Positions 1 to 7,551 of a DNA stretch of 25,122 nt are shown here, in pieces. Under the pieces are notes generated by a model. It was not told where the DNA came from, searched no databases, and saw nothing but the letters and a program-made list of their open reading frames with translations. The stretch spans positions 1-25,122 of the forward strand of contig JAWLED010000042.1 in assembly GCA_041686235.1 (NCBI GenBank). Direction: 5' to 3'. Position numbers and translations under genes: made by a program. Source of the DNA: JAAAOH01 sp041686235 (GTDB lineage Bacteria > Spirochaetota > Spirochaetia > DSM-27196 > PWMO01). The first letter of the stretch is position 1, and the number at the start of each line of letters is the position of its first letter.

Positions 1-2568
1 GAGGCGGGTGTGCGCTCGGTATGTGTTGCCCCCATCAGTAACGAGAACGGTACTCCGTTCGGACTCGTTGCTTTTGCCTCCGAGTCCTTCGAGGTCGAGT
101 GGACGCCGGCGGAAGTGGAAATCGTGCAAACCCTTGCGGCGACGGTGGCAAGTGCGTTGTTGCGGCTGGAGCTCGAACAACGTGCCCGCGGCACGTCCGT
201 GCGGCTGCGGGAAACCCTCGAGGGGACGGGCGCGGCCACGTGGTCGTGGAACGTCCAAACCGGTAGCATAACGATCGACGAGCGCTGGGCGCGGATGCTC
301 GGCTACACCGTGGAGGACCTAAAGCCGGTAACGATAGACACGTGGAAACGGCTTACCGAGGCGGGAGACCTTGCGCGTGCAGAAGCTGCACTGCGCGAAC
401 ACTTCGAAGGTCGCAGCAACCGCTATGACTGTGAAATTCGTATGCGCCACAGGAGCGGCAACTGGGTTTGGATTCACGACCGCGGCCGCATTATGGAATG
501 GACTGAAGCGGGGGCGCCGCTTCTCATGTTTGGTACGCACATCGACATATCGGACCGAAAGGCCGCCGAAGCCGAAACCTTTAAGAGTCATGCTCTCCTG
601 CAAAGCGTGTTCGATGGAATGGACGACGGGATCGCAGTTCTCGATAACGACTTCCGCATCGTTCGGGTCAACGACTGGATAGAGAGACGATACGGCTCCG
701 CCGAGAAACTCCTCGGAGGCGAGTGTCATCAGATCTGTCGGGGCCGGCAGCGTGCGTGCTCTCGGTGTCCGGTAGCGGCGGCACGGGAGACCGGAACCGC
801 GGCGCATGCAGACATCGGCGTAGCTCTCGATTCGGATCATGTGATGTGGGTGCGCCTTACGGTACATCCGCTCAAAGACGACGGTGGTGCGATCAGCGGG
901 TATGTGGAGCACGTGAAAGATATCACCGAGGAGCGCAAAGCCGGCGACGCGCTGGTTGCAAAAAAGGAAGAGCTCGAGCGGTTCTTTACGGTTTCTCTGG
1001 ATCTGTTGGCAATCGCCGATGTCGAAGGGCGCTTTGTGCGTTTGAACACCGCATGGGAGCACACGCTTGGACATCCCCTCGAAGAGCTCGAGGGACGGCA
1101 CTTTATGGAGTTGGTACATCCCGAAGACCGTGAAGCCACCGAGAACGCAATACGCCGACTTGCCCGGCAACAGCAGGTTACCGAGTTCGTCAACCGGTAT
1201 CGCACCGCAGACGGCTCATACCGCTACATTGAATGGCGTTCCCAACCTCACGGGAATCTCATTTATGCTGCCGCGCGGGACGTAACCGATCGTGTCGAGC
1301 GTGAGGAGGCGGCTCTTGCGGCAAGCCGTGCTAAGAGCGATTTCCTGGCAAATATGTCTCACGAGCTTCGCACGCCGCTGAACGGGATCGTCGGCTTCTC
1401 CGATTTACTCCGGCAGGGCGATCTCCCGGAGCCGTATGGAAGCTATGTAGAGAACGTGTATGTCTCTGCGGAGACGCTGATGAGTCTCATAAGCGATGTG
1501 CTCGATTTCTCGAAGATTGAGGCCGGCAAGCTCGAGCTCGAGATGCAACCGGTGAACCTCGGAGAGCTCTTGCGAAAGGCGGGGCAAACCGTGCGGATGC
1601 CCTGCGAGAAAAAGGGGCTGGAGCTCGTCGTGACGACAGACCCGAATCTTCCTCACATGGTCGAAAGCGATCCCACCCGTCTTACCCAAGTTGTGGTCAA
1701 TCTTTTGAGTAACGCGGTGAAATTCACCGAGCAGGGGTTCGTCCAACTGCGCGCGGAGGTCTCCCGTGCCAAGGCGGACGCCGTAACCGTGCGCATCAGC
1801 GTAAGAGACACCGGAATCGGGATCGAGCCGCAACAGCGAGAGGCCATTTTTGAGTCGTTCACGCAAGCAGATGTTTCCTCGACCCGCAAGTTCGGTGGGA
1901 CGGGCCTCGGCCTTGCTATTTCACAACGTATCGTCGAGCGCCTCGGGAGCCGGCTCGAGCTGGACAGCACCCCGGGAGTGGGAAGCACCTTTCGCTTCGA
2001 TGTGGAGCTCCCGCTTCTCGCGGCGGCCGATAACACGCAACCGAGCCCCACAGGCGCCTCTGCGCCCGCAGGCGACGATGCACCCGCAGGCGGCCCCGCA
2101 GCGACTGCCGACGGGGAGACGGGCGTCGAAAACGCTAACGGCGGGGCACCCGCCGCCGACCGCACTGTGGACGCGCACCGTCGACGGGAAGAGCCCGTGC
2201 GCATTCTGCTTGCCGAAGACGAGCACATAAACGCGCTTGTGACGCAGAAGCTGATAGCCGAGCTCCTCGACACGGCAGATGTGGAAACGGTGGGCGACGG
2301 AGCCAAAGCCGTCGAAGCGTTTTCCCGCGGCCGGTTCGACCTCATACTCATGGACGTACAGATGCCGAATGTCGATGGGTACGAGGCGGCACGCAGAATC
2401 CGCCGGAGCGAGTCCGAGCATTCCCGCACGCCCATCATAGCGCTTACCGCCGGCGTAGTTGAGGGCGAACGCCGGCGCTGTCTCGAGGCCGGCATGGACG
2501 ACTACGTGAGTAAGCCGGTGGACCTCGAGAGGCTCGAAGGTGTGCTTTTCAAGTGGGTAAGAGAGTGA
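1..2568 (+). CDS. Hybrid sensor histidine kinase/response regulator (GAF-PAS-PAS-PAS-HisKA-HATPase-REC), 5' partial
   Basis: The reading frame is open from the first base, so the N-terminus lies outside the window; residues here count from the GTG at 10. The order is the end of a GAF-like domain (to about 57), three PAS/PAC modules (about 65-185, 195-310, 325-435), a HisKA dimerisation domain with the H-box SHELRTPL (phospho-accepting His about 451), a HATPase_c domain with N and G boxes (NLLSNAVKF, DTGIGI, GGTGLGLAI), a low-complexity Ala/Pro/Gly linker (about 675-730), and a C-terminal receiver domain with phospho-acceptor Asp about 782 in LILMDVQMPN and the conserved Lys in SKPVD. The protein should autophosphorylate and pass phosphate to its own receiver; it probably acts in the cytoplasm unless the missing N-terminus carries membrane segments. 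The second PAS has a four-cysteine cluster (residues about 237-257). No partner regulator lies beside it; the next gene is convergent. Confidence 0.95.
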   Translation, partial: EAGVRSVCVAPISNENGTPFGLVAFASESFEVEWTPAEVEIVQTLAATVASALLRLELEQRARGTSVRLRETLEGTGAATWSWNVQTGSITIDERWARMLGYTVEDLKPVTIDTWKRLTEAGDLARAEAALREHFEGRSNRYDCEIRMRHRSGNWVWIHDRGRIMEWTEAGAPLLMFGTHIDISDRKAAEAETFKSHALLQSVFDGMDDGIAVLDNDFRIVRVNDWIERRYGSAEKLLGGECHQICRGRQRACSRCPVAAARETGTAAHADIGVALDSDHVMWVRLTVHPLKDDGGAISGYVEHVKDITEERKAGDALVAKKEELERFFTVSLDLLAIADVEGRFVRLNTAWEHTLGHPLEELEGRHFMELVHPEDREATENAIRRLARQQQVTEFVNRYRTADGSYRYIEWRSQPHGNLIYAAARDVTDRVEREEAALAASRAKSDFLANMSHELRTPLNGIVGFSDLLRQGDLPEPYGSYVENVYVSAETLMSLISDVLDFSKIEAGKLELEMQPVNLGELLRKAGQTVRMPCEKKGLELVVTTDPNLPHMVESDPTRLTQVVVNLLSNAVKFTEQGFVQLRAEVSRAKADAVTVRISVRDTGIGIEPQQREAIFESFTQADVSSTRKFGGTGLGLAISQRIVERLGSRLELDSTPGVGSTFRFDVELPLLAAADNTQPSPTGASAPAGDDAPAGGPAATADGETGVENANGGAPAADRTVDAHRRREEPVRILLAEDEHINALVTQKLIAELLDTADVETVGDGAKAVEAFSRGRFDLILMDVQMPNVDGYEAARRIRRSESEHSRTPIIALTAGVVEGERRRCLEAGMDDYVSKPVDLERLEGVLFKWVRE

Positions 2569-2656
2569 GTGCGCGGTGGGGTGCGCTACACGGTTTTGTC
2601 CCTACGATCCCGAAGCCCCACGGCGGGGAAGCCCCTATAGGTAGGGAAGCACGCCT

Positions 2657-4120
2657 CTACAGGTAGGGAGCCGCGAGCCGCACGAAGCCGTCACGGAGCT
2701 TAATCGGCAGGGGACGTGAGTCGACTTCCGGCTTTGTCAAACGATGAGAGTGTGCAATACGCTCGTCTATCTGTGCTTCGAGCCGGCGGGCAAGCGCTAC
2801 GTCGTAGCATTCGACCCCTAACTCGAAGTTCAGCCGAAGACTGCGCGAATCCCAGTTGGATGAGCCGATCAACGATAGTGCCCCGTCTACGACCATCAAC
2901 TTGCCGTGGTCAAAAGGCCCCTCGCTCTGCCATACGCGGCATCCCCACTCGAGTATCTGCCACATTTGTGCCATTGAGGCCCACTCGACCATCCTGAGAT
3001 TGCCCTTTTGGGGAATCACGATGTCCACTACGACTCCCCGCAGAGCACACGTATTCAATGCGGCAATGAGTTGACGCTCGGGCAGGAAGTACGGGGTCAT
3101 GATCCGCACCGAGTGGCGGGCGGCCGCGAGAGCTCCCTGAAATGCCATGCTCATCTTGTCCATGTTCTTGTCCGGGCCGTCGGGAATGACGCGAGCGCCG
3201 ACCTCTCCGTTTGACTTTTGCGGCGTCGGAAACCACCGTTCACCCGAGAGAAGCTCTCCGGTACTGAACTGCCAGTCTTCCACAAACGTGGCCTGGAGCT
3301 GATGGACCACCGGTCCCACGATCCGGAAGTGGACGTCTCGGATCGGGTGGGCCGGGCGATCTGCGAGGACATGGGCCTGGCGAATATTCATTCCGCCGGT
3401 AAAGCCGATTTTCCCGTCGACTATGAGGATCTTTCGGTGGTTTCGCAGGTTGAGGTAGGGGGTTCGCAGCGCGAGAAGCCGCGACATAAAGTGAGCGGTA
3501 CGGATACCGCGCTTTCGCATGAGCCCCGTCATCGGCGGCATGGAATAGCGCGAGCCCACGGCATCGACGAGCACGCACACCTCTACGTCGCGGGCCACCG
3601 CATCGGCAAGAGCTTCGAGAAACCGTCTGCCCACCTCGTCGTTATCGAAGATGTATGTGGTGAGAGTAATCGAGCGCTCGGCGCGCTGAATCGCCGAAAG
3701 CATTGCCGGATAGGCTTCGTCGCCATTGAGCAGCGGCTCGATCCTGTTACCACCGAGAAGATGTAATCCGGTCAGCGACTCGCCGAGATGGTTCATTTCG
3801 AGAAGATGCTTCCGGTCCTCAGGGAGTATTGAAAGAAGCTGTGACTCGGTGCAGTGAAATACATCGAGGGTCGAGATATGCGTGCTTTCATGACCGCGCT
3901 TGCCGGCAACGCGCCGTCTGACCCGATTTATACCCAACAGCACGTAAAGTACCGTGCCAATTACCGGAACGAGCCAGATCAGCCCGACCCACGCTACGGC
4001 GGCTCGCGAATCGCGCTTATAGAGAATGGCGTGCGCGGAGGACACTAGCGGGAGCGCGACACCCGCAACCGCGGTAACGAGCGGCCAGAATGCATGAACC
4101 AGTACATCAATAACCTGCAT
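2657..4120 (-). CDS. cls: Cardiolipin synthase (phospholipase D superfamily)
   Basis: This 487-aa protein has the normal length and layout of bacterial cardiolipin synthases. Two N-terminal hydrophobic segments (about residues 8-30 and 40-62) are followed by two phospholipase D domains, each with an HxKxxxxD motif: HRKILIVD (His228, Lys230, Asp235) and HGKLMVVD (His405, Lys407, Asp412). Each motif continues into the family GG/GSxN segment (GGMN, GSSN). The enzyme joins two phosphatidylglycerol molecules, or a related donor pair, to make cardiolipin at the inner membrane. It lies downstream of the DUF2254 membrane protein on the same strand. The start is ATG at 4120; a TACAAT -10 element sits 14 nt upstream. 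The 5' end is duplicated across an assembly gap, but the complete reading frame is in this copy. Confidence 0.96.
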   Translation of the reverse strand: MQVIDVLVHAFWPLVTAVAGVALPLVSSAHAILYKRDSRAAVAWVGLIWLVPVIGTVLYVLLGINRVRRRVAGKRGHESTHISTLDVFHCTESQLLSILPEDRKHLLEMNHLGESLTGLHLLGGNRIEPLLNGDEAYPAMLSAIQRAERSITLTTYIFDNDEVGRRFLEALADAVARDVEVCVLVDAVGSRYSMPPMTGLMRKRGIRTAHFMSRLLALRTPYLNLRNHRKILIVDGKIGFTGGMNIRQAHVLADRPAHPIRDVHFRIVGPVVHQLQATFVEDWQFSTGELLSGERWFPTPQKSNGEVGARVIPDGPDKNMDKMSMAFQGALAAARHSVRIMTPYFLPERQLIAALNTCALRGVVVDIVIPQKGNLRMVEWASMAQMWQILEWGCRVWQSEGPFDHGKLMVVDGALSLIGSSNWDSRSLRLNFELGVECYDVALARRLEAQIDERIAHSHRLTKPEVDSRPLPIKLRDGFVRLAAPYL

Positions 4121-4142
4121 AGTACTACCCGGCTATTGTAGC
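4044..4142. repeat. 99-bp direct repeat, left copy, flanking the assembly gap
   Basis: These 99 bases are identical, base for base, to 4243-4341 on the other side of the run of N. They contain the first 26 codons of cls and its upstream region through the TACAAT -10 element. The repeat runs exactly to the edge of the gap, the signature of two contigs whose overlapping ends were scaffolded without being merged. Confidence 0.95.
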
Positions 4143-4242
4143 NNNNNNNNNNNNNNNNNNNNNNNNNNNNNNNNNNNNNNNNNNNNNNNNNNNNNNNNNN
4201 NNNNNNNNNNNNNNNNNNNNNNNNNNNNNNNNNNNNNNNNNN
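4143..4242. other. Assembly gap (100 N)
   Basis: Exactly 100 undetermined bases, a conventional placeholder for a gap of unknown size. Because both flanks are the same 99 bp, the true gap is probably zero or negative. Collapsing the repeat would place the DUF2254 stop codon 75 bp upstream of the cls start. Confidence 0.97.
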
Positions 4243-4341
4243 ACTAGCGGGAGCGCGACACCCGCAACCGCGGTAACGAGCGGCCAGAATGCATGAACCA
4301 GTACATCAATAACCTGCATAGTACTACCCGGCTATTGTAGC
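4243..4341. repeat. 99-bp direct repeat, right copy; spurious second cls 5' end
   Basis: Identical to 4044-4142. It carries a second copy of the first 26 codons of cls (minus strand, ATG at 4319) that runs into the gap. It should not be read as a separate truncated cls gene. The true promoter context of cls continues from this copy into 4342-4394. Confidence 0.93.
4334..4339 (-). promoter_or_regulatory. Candidate -10 element for cls
   Basis: Minus-strand TACAAT lies 14 nt before the cls ATG at 4319 (and equally, in the left copy at 4135-4140, before the ATG at 4120). A convincing -35 hexamer at the right distance is not visible, so this is a -10-only call. Confidence 0.45.
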
Positions 4342-4394
4342 CGTTTGTGGTCAACGAGAAAACGCGGTGTGTCCATGATTGTCGGCAAACCGCC

Positions 4395-6008
4395 TCACCC
4401 CCCTTCAAGCCCATTGCCGTCCGACGGCCGCGAGTCGCGGTTCGCGTGGCGACTCCCGGCCCCGCCGGCCCCGCCGGCGTCGTCTGCCACCGCTGTGGAG
4501 CCGGCCACCGCGGTAGATCCGGCGACCGTGGCGGCGACCTCCGTTGGGCTCGGAGCTTCGGAGGCAGCCGCCTCAGCCGGCGCAGCCACTTTCTCGCGCT
4601 CTTCGCGGGTGGGCTCGGTAAGTCCCAGTGCGCGGGCGAGCTTGTTGAGCGACTCGAGATCCGAGTCGATGATTCCGGCATGCTCGCTCGTAGCGAGAAT
4701 GAGGTCGGCTTGCTCTCTAAGTGCTTGTTCGTACTGAGTGTTTCCAGCATTTCGCACGGCCTGAAGAAGCATCCCGAGCGTACGAAGAATTTCCGCGCTG
4801 ACGCTTGGATAGCCGGCGGCGTCAATGCGAATCCGGTCAAACGCCTCGCTTATGTAGCCTCGCGCGTCGAGCTCCCGAGGCCGAATGATCCATCGTTTTT
4901 CGGGATCGGTGCGCGGTGTTGTCGGCGGTTCACGCACAAGCACTTCCCGCAGCACAGCTCCGATGCGCACGAGAGCCTCACCGGCGGCGCCGTAATCGTT
5001 GGTCCCCGGCGCGAGCGCCCGCTGGGCTACGTCGGCGAGTACGCGCAACCCATACCCAATGTCCTGTTCCACGTTGCGTGAACGTCCGAGCTTGAACGCA
5101 GACCGAATTCGCGAGCATTGCTCCTCGTCGGGCTCGAGGCGACCTTCGTGTCGAGCCTCTTCGGGCAACCACACACGAGCGAGATCTGCTCCAGGTGTAA
5201 TGAAATTTCCGACGCGAACTTGGAGACGAATGACCGTACCCGGGGGTACACATCCAAGCAGACGGTCTTCATCGATGTCCCGTATCCAACCGGTATCCTC
5301 GGCTCGTACCGGTACTGTCTCTTCGGGTGGCGGTTCGACCCACCTCCGGTCTTCGATGCTGTGCGAGTCGTCCCCGGGGATGACCTGAGCACGAATACGG
5401 CGGATCGTCGCCTCGGCTATTCGATTTGTTACGGTGCTCGCGCGCAGGTCGCTCGAGCTTCGAACGACCGAGATCAGAATCATGAAGATGGTAACGAGCA
5501 CGAGCACAACTGCGCCGAGGCATGCAATGTAGGGCATGCCTTCGCTGCCACGAGGGAGGGACCAAATCACCACCACGAGATGTACGAAGGTTCCGGCAAC
5601 AAAGGCCATTGCCGCTTGTTGAAACCGATCGCCGAGATACCCTTGCAGCACGCGGGCGGAGAACTGCCCGGCCGCCAGTTGAACCGCGGCGGCCCGGACC
5701 CAGAAGAGTACCGAAACCACCGTCACGAGGACGCCCGCCAACGTTGCAAGGAGTGCCCGCGCGCTTTCCGGCTCTACGCGAAGTGCAGCCGGCAAGGCCC
5801 GTGGGCCGAAAACGGCGTCGAGGCTCAGGGTGAGGAGGGCGAGGGCAAACCCTCCGACCGTGCAGATAACCGGCCAGAGAAACACGCTGCGGCGAGCGGT
5901 ATCGAGCGCTTGGAGCAATCTCCGAAAGGCCGAGCCCGGCTGCGAGGCGCCAAGACGTGCACGACGGAGGGATGTCGGTAACCGTGTAGGAAACGGCGGT
6001 AGCGGCAT
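4395..6008 (-). CDS. DUF2254 family integral membrane protein
   Basis: This 537-aa protein has four predicted transmembrane segments in its N-terminal third (about residues 40-65, 86-110, 132-151, 158-182), then a long soluble region. The segment RALAPGTNDYGAA near residue 330 matches the family hallmark usually written ALSPAxNDPxTA, which supports DUF2254. The family's biochemical function is unknown. The last 50 residues are low-complexity Ala/Gly/Thr with a short internal duplication (AGSTAV twice) and are unlikely to be folded. The gene lies just upstream of cls on the same strand; after removing the artefactual duplication the spacing is 75 bp, so partial co-transcription is possible, though cls has its own -10. 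The ATG at 6008 is supported by a TACACT -10 element 8 nt upstream, which would give an almost leaderless mRNA. Confidence 0.85.
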   Translation of the reverse strand: MPLPPFPTRLPTSLRRARLGASQPGSAFRRLLQALDTARRSVFLWPVICTVGGFALALLTLSLDAVFGPRALPAALRVEPESARALLATLAGVLVTVVSVLFWVRAAAVQLAAGQFSARVLQGYLGDRFQQAAMAFVAGTFVHLVVVIWSLPRGSEGMPYIACLGAVVLVLVTIFMILISVVRSSSDLRASTVTNRIAEATIRRIRAQVIPGDDSHSIEDRRWVEPPPEETVPVRAEDTGWIRDIDEDRLLGCVPPGTVIRLQVRVGNFITPGADLARVWLPEEARHEGRLEPDEEQCSRIRSAFKLGRSRNVEQDIGYGLRVLADVAQRALAPGTNDYGAAGEALVRIGAVLREVLVREPPTTPRTDPEKRWIIRPRELDARGYISEAFDRIRIDAAGYPSVSAEILRTLGMLLQAVRNAGNTQYEQALREQADLILATSEHAGIIDSDLESLNKLARALGLTEPTREEREKVAAPAEAAASEAPSPTEVAATVAGSTAVAGSTAVADDAGGAGGAGSRHANRDSRPSDGNGLEGG

Positions 6009-6016
6009 TACTTATG

Positions 6017-6045
6017 AGTGTAGCCGGAAGTGGGTTGTGAGTCCA
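6017..6045 (-). promoter_or_regulatory. Promoter of the DUF2254 gene
   Basis: Minus strand: TGGACT (6045-6040) as a weak -35, a 17-bp spacer, and TACACT (6022-6017) as -10. The start codon begins 8 nt after the -10, so transcription would start at or within one or two bases of the ATG. Confidence 0.5.
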
Positions 6046-6170
6046 TTCTACGAGCTGCTCGCCACGATCATTCGATGGAGAACTCGACATGACGGTGTCT
6101 TCGAGGGGACCGGTATCAGGAACGCGAATTCGTGGAGCTCATACGGCAGGAGCTAAATCAAATAACGTAT

Positions 6171-6227
6171 CTACGGGAACCGGGACTTGAACCCGGACGG
6201 GAGTTTCCTCCCAGGGGATTCTAAGTC
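6171..6227 (-). pseudogene. tRNA-Leu 3' fragment (UAG-type anticodon loop), probable attachment-site remnant
   Basis: These 57 bases match the 3' two-thirds of the intact tRNA-Leu at 8892-8977 with three mismatches (aligned to 8891-8947). The match covers the anticodon loop, long variable arm, T arm and 3' acceptor strand. The 5' half (acceptor 5' strand and D arm) is missing; beyond 6227 the sequence is unrelated. The anticodon loop reads CTTAGAA, giving UAG instead of UAA, and the acceptor 3' strand reads TTCCCGT instead of TTCCGGT, so the fragment descends from a different leucine isoacceptor or a diverged copy. Ending at the anticodon stem-loop is typical of an integrase crossover site in a tRNA gene. 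Confidence 0.85.
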
Positions 6228-6265
6228 GTGCTTCCGGCGGTGATAATACCCGCGCCGGGCGGCGG

Positions 6266-6294
6266 TTGAAAAGCTATTGCTTACAAAGTAAAAT
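6266..6294 (+). promoter_or_regulatory. Promoter of the FitA/FitB-type toxin-antitoxin operon
   Basis: TTGAAA (6266-6271), a 17-bp spacer, and TAAAAT (6289-6294): a near-consensus sigma70 promoter. It lies 35 bp upstream of the antitoxin start, leaving room for the operator and a Shine-Dalgarno site. Confidence 0.75.
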
Positions 6295-6295
6295 A

Positions 6296-6313
6296 AGCAT
6301 TGAAAGCAATGCT
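6296..6313. promoter_or_regulatory. Inverted-repeat operator candidate of the toxin-antitoxin operon
   Basis: AGCATTG, four bases, CAATGCT: a perfect 7-bp inverted repeat starting 2 bp after the -10 and covering the expected transcription start. FitA/VapB-type ribbon-helix-helix antitoxins repress their own operons by binding such repeats, so this is the expected autoregulatory site. Confidence 0.65.
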
Positions 6314-6328
6314 GACAAAGGAGACAGG

Positions 6329-6583
6329 ATGGCTACATTGACCATACGGAATCTGGACGACGAACTGAAGTCACGTCTTCGGATCCGCGCTGCCCAGCAC
6401 GATCATTCGATGGAAGAAGAGGCGAGACTGATTCTCCGAGACATACTGTCTGAGTCTGAGGACGTAGAAGAACAAACGGGGATCGGAACTCGGATAAGGA
6501 AGCGACTCGAAAACCTCGGCGGCGTAGAACTCGAACTGCCCGAGAGAGACGAACAACCACGAGTGCCTGAGAATCTCGAATGA
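6329..6583 (+). CDS. FitA/VapB-type ribbon-helix-helix antitoxin
   Basis: This 84-aa protein opens with a ribbon-helix-helix DNA-binding segment (residues about 2-41: ATLTIRNLDDELKSRLRIRAAQHDHSMEEEARLILRDIL), the characteristic fold of FitA-like antitoxins. The acidic C-terminal half (about 42-84) would bind and inhibit the toxin. The ATG at 6329 follows a strong AAGGAG Shine-Dalgarno site with normal spacing; a longer upstream reading frame is not needed. The stop overlaps the toxin start in an ATGA junction, so the two genes are translationally coupled. The promoter and inverted repeat just upstream fit autorepression. The leadered, Shine-Dalgarno start contrasts with many core genes in this window. 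Confidence 0.9.
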   Translation: MATLTIRNLDDELKSRLRIRAAQHDHSMEEEARLILRDILSESEDVEEQTGIGTRIRKRLENLGGVELELPERDEQPRVPENLE

Positions 6584-7047
6584 TCGTCCTGGACACGAAC
6601 GTACTGTCTGAGATCATGAAACCGGTTCCGGAGCCACGGGTGGTTGATTGGGTGGATTCCGTGCCCGCCTTCGAAACCGCAATTACCTCCGTCACCGTAG
6701 CGGAGATTCTCTACGGCGTCGGTCGGATGCCGGAGGGAAAACGACGGCGGCAACTACTGTCGGCAGCCGAGGCCATTTTCGAGGAAGACTTCCGTGACAG
6801 AGTCCTTGTCTTCGACGCTGATGCTGCCGTTGAGTATGCCACTCTTGCGTTGCAAAGAGAGGCAGCCGGTCTTCCAATTTCGATGGCCGACGCACAGATT
6901 GCCTCAGTGTGTCGCGTCCATGAATGCACGTTGGCGACCCGTAACGACAGGGACTTCGAGGGAACCGGCGTAAGAATTGTGAATCCGTGGATTGATGGTA
7001 GGATGGGAAGAGATGAAGAATCTCGAGGTTCCGAGAGAAAAGATTGA
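6580..7047 (+). CDS. FitB/VapC-type PIN-domain toxin (ribonuclease)
   Basis: This 155-aa PIN-domain protein has the acidic residues expected for Mg2+-dependent RNA cleavage: Asp5 in VLDTNVLSE, Glu42 in TVAEILYG, Asp104 in SMADAQIAS and Asp123 in TRNDRDF. The IVNPW ending at about residues 133-138 is typical of FitB; the following 17 residues form an unusual charged tail, suggesting that the original stop was lost or read through. It overlaps its antitoxin by 4 bp. Its last 35 bases overlap the start of the truncated nucleotidyltransferase gene. PIN toxins of this class cleave RNA, often tRNA; the target cannot be read from the sequence. All catalytic positions are intact, so the module looks functional. 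Confidence 0.92.
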   Translation: MIVLDTNVLSEIMKPVPEPRVVDWVDSVPAFETAITSVTVAEILYGVGRMPEGKRRRQLLSAAEAIFEEDFRDRVLVFDADAAVEYATLALQREAAGLPISMADAQIASVCRVHECTLATRNDRDFEGTGVRIVNPWIDGRMGRDEESRGSERKD

Positions 7048-7231
7048 GGCATTCGCTCGCCGCTGGAGAGTCTCTCACCTGGCTCTTTTCGGTTCGGTGC
7101 TCCGCGAGGACTTCAATGACGCATCCATACAGGAAACGCGAAATTCTGCAAACGCAACAGGTCATTTATGCAGCGTTTTGAAAAGAGCAAGCTGGTGCGG
7201 TATGCCGTTGAGCGACTGCTCCTTAGAGTAG
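7013..7231 (+). pseudogene. Truncated MntA-like nucleotidyltransferase (minimal nucleotidyltransferase)
   Basis: From ATG 7013 the product begins like a MntA-family protein: an N-terminal helix, then HLALFGSVLREDFNDAS, matching the conserved LFGSVLREDF start of the minimal nucleotidyltransferase fold. It then loses the expected DSDIDVLVEF catalytic stretch and continues for about 35 unrelated residues to a stop. The two catalytic aspartates are therefore gone and the gene is almost certainly inactive. The break falls around 7125-7130. A purine-rich GGAAGAG stretch precedes the ATG. In intact loci a HepT (DUF86) toxin normally follows MntA; none is convincing here. Confidence 0.7.
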
Positions 7232-7551
7232 GCCCCCGAGTTATGCATGACGCTCTTCAAGCGCTTATCGTTCTCATCCTCCAAGATGCATACGGGGATT
7301 GTGACCTCTCGCGAGGGATTTAGCTTCTCAACGAAGTCCACTGCTTTTGACTCGGTGAGGTATCGCTACGGCTGTCCCCGATAACGGAGGAATAAGCGCA
7401 TGGGTCTTGCCGCCGCCCGGCATCGTACCCGCTCCAGCGCCAGGCCGGCATCTGATAGCGAGACCCGAACACCGACGGCTTCGAGTAGCGACTCCGGGAG
7501 CTCGCTGCGCTCCTCTCCGTCAATACCGCAATCATCTCGTTTCGGATACAT
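7162..7551 (-). pseudogene. Disrupted C-terminal tail of the RelA/SpoT-domain gene
   Basis: Downstream of the synthetase reading frame, the minus strand stays protein-like in a shifted frame: from about 7551 it reads through ERSELPESLLEAVGVRVSLS to a TAG at 7368-7366, and in the same frame resumes RYLTESKAVDFVEKLNPSRE up to a TGA at 7164-7162. Together this is about 125 residues interrupted by one frameshift (about 7536-7560) and one in-frame stop. Its natural composition and collinearity suggest that it was once the C-terminal extension of the upstream gene. I do not recognise the domain. A sequencing error could explain the frameshift but is less likely to explain both lesions. Confidence 0.45.

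Noticed and set aside
319..1170. A long minus-strand open frame opposite the hybrid kinase
   Set aside because: It is antisense to conserved PAS domains, has no recognisable domain, and reflects codon bias on the coding strand.
4125..4319. A second, truncated cls-like reading frame running into the N gap
   Set aside because: It lies in the duplicated 99-bp contig end and the gap itself; it is an assembly artefact, not a gene.
7168..7323. A 51-codon plus-strand frame resembling a HepT fragment (LVRYAVERLLLRVG)
   Set aside because: The similarity is short, and the minus strand of the same stretch reads as a longer, more natural continuation of the RelA/SpoT gene tail.
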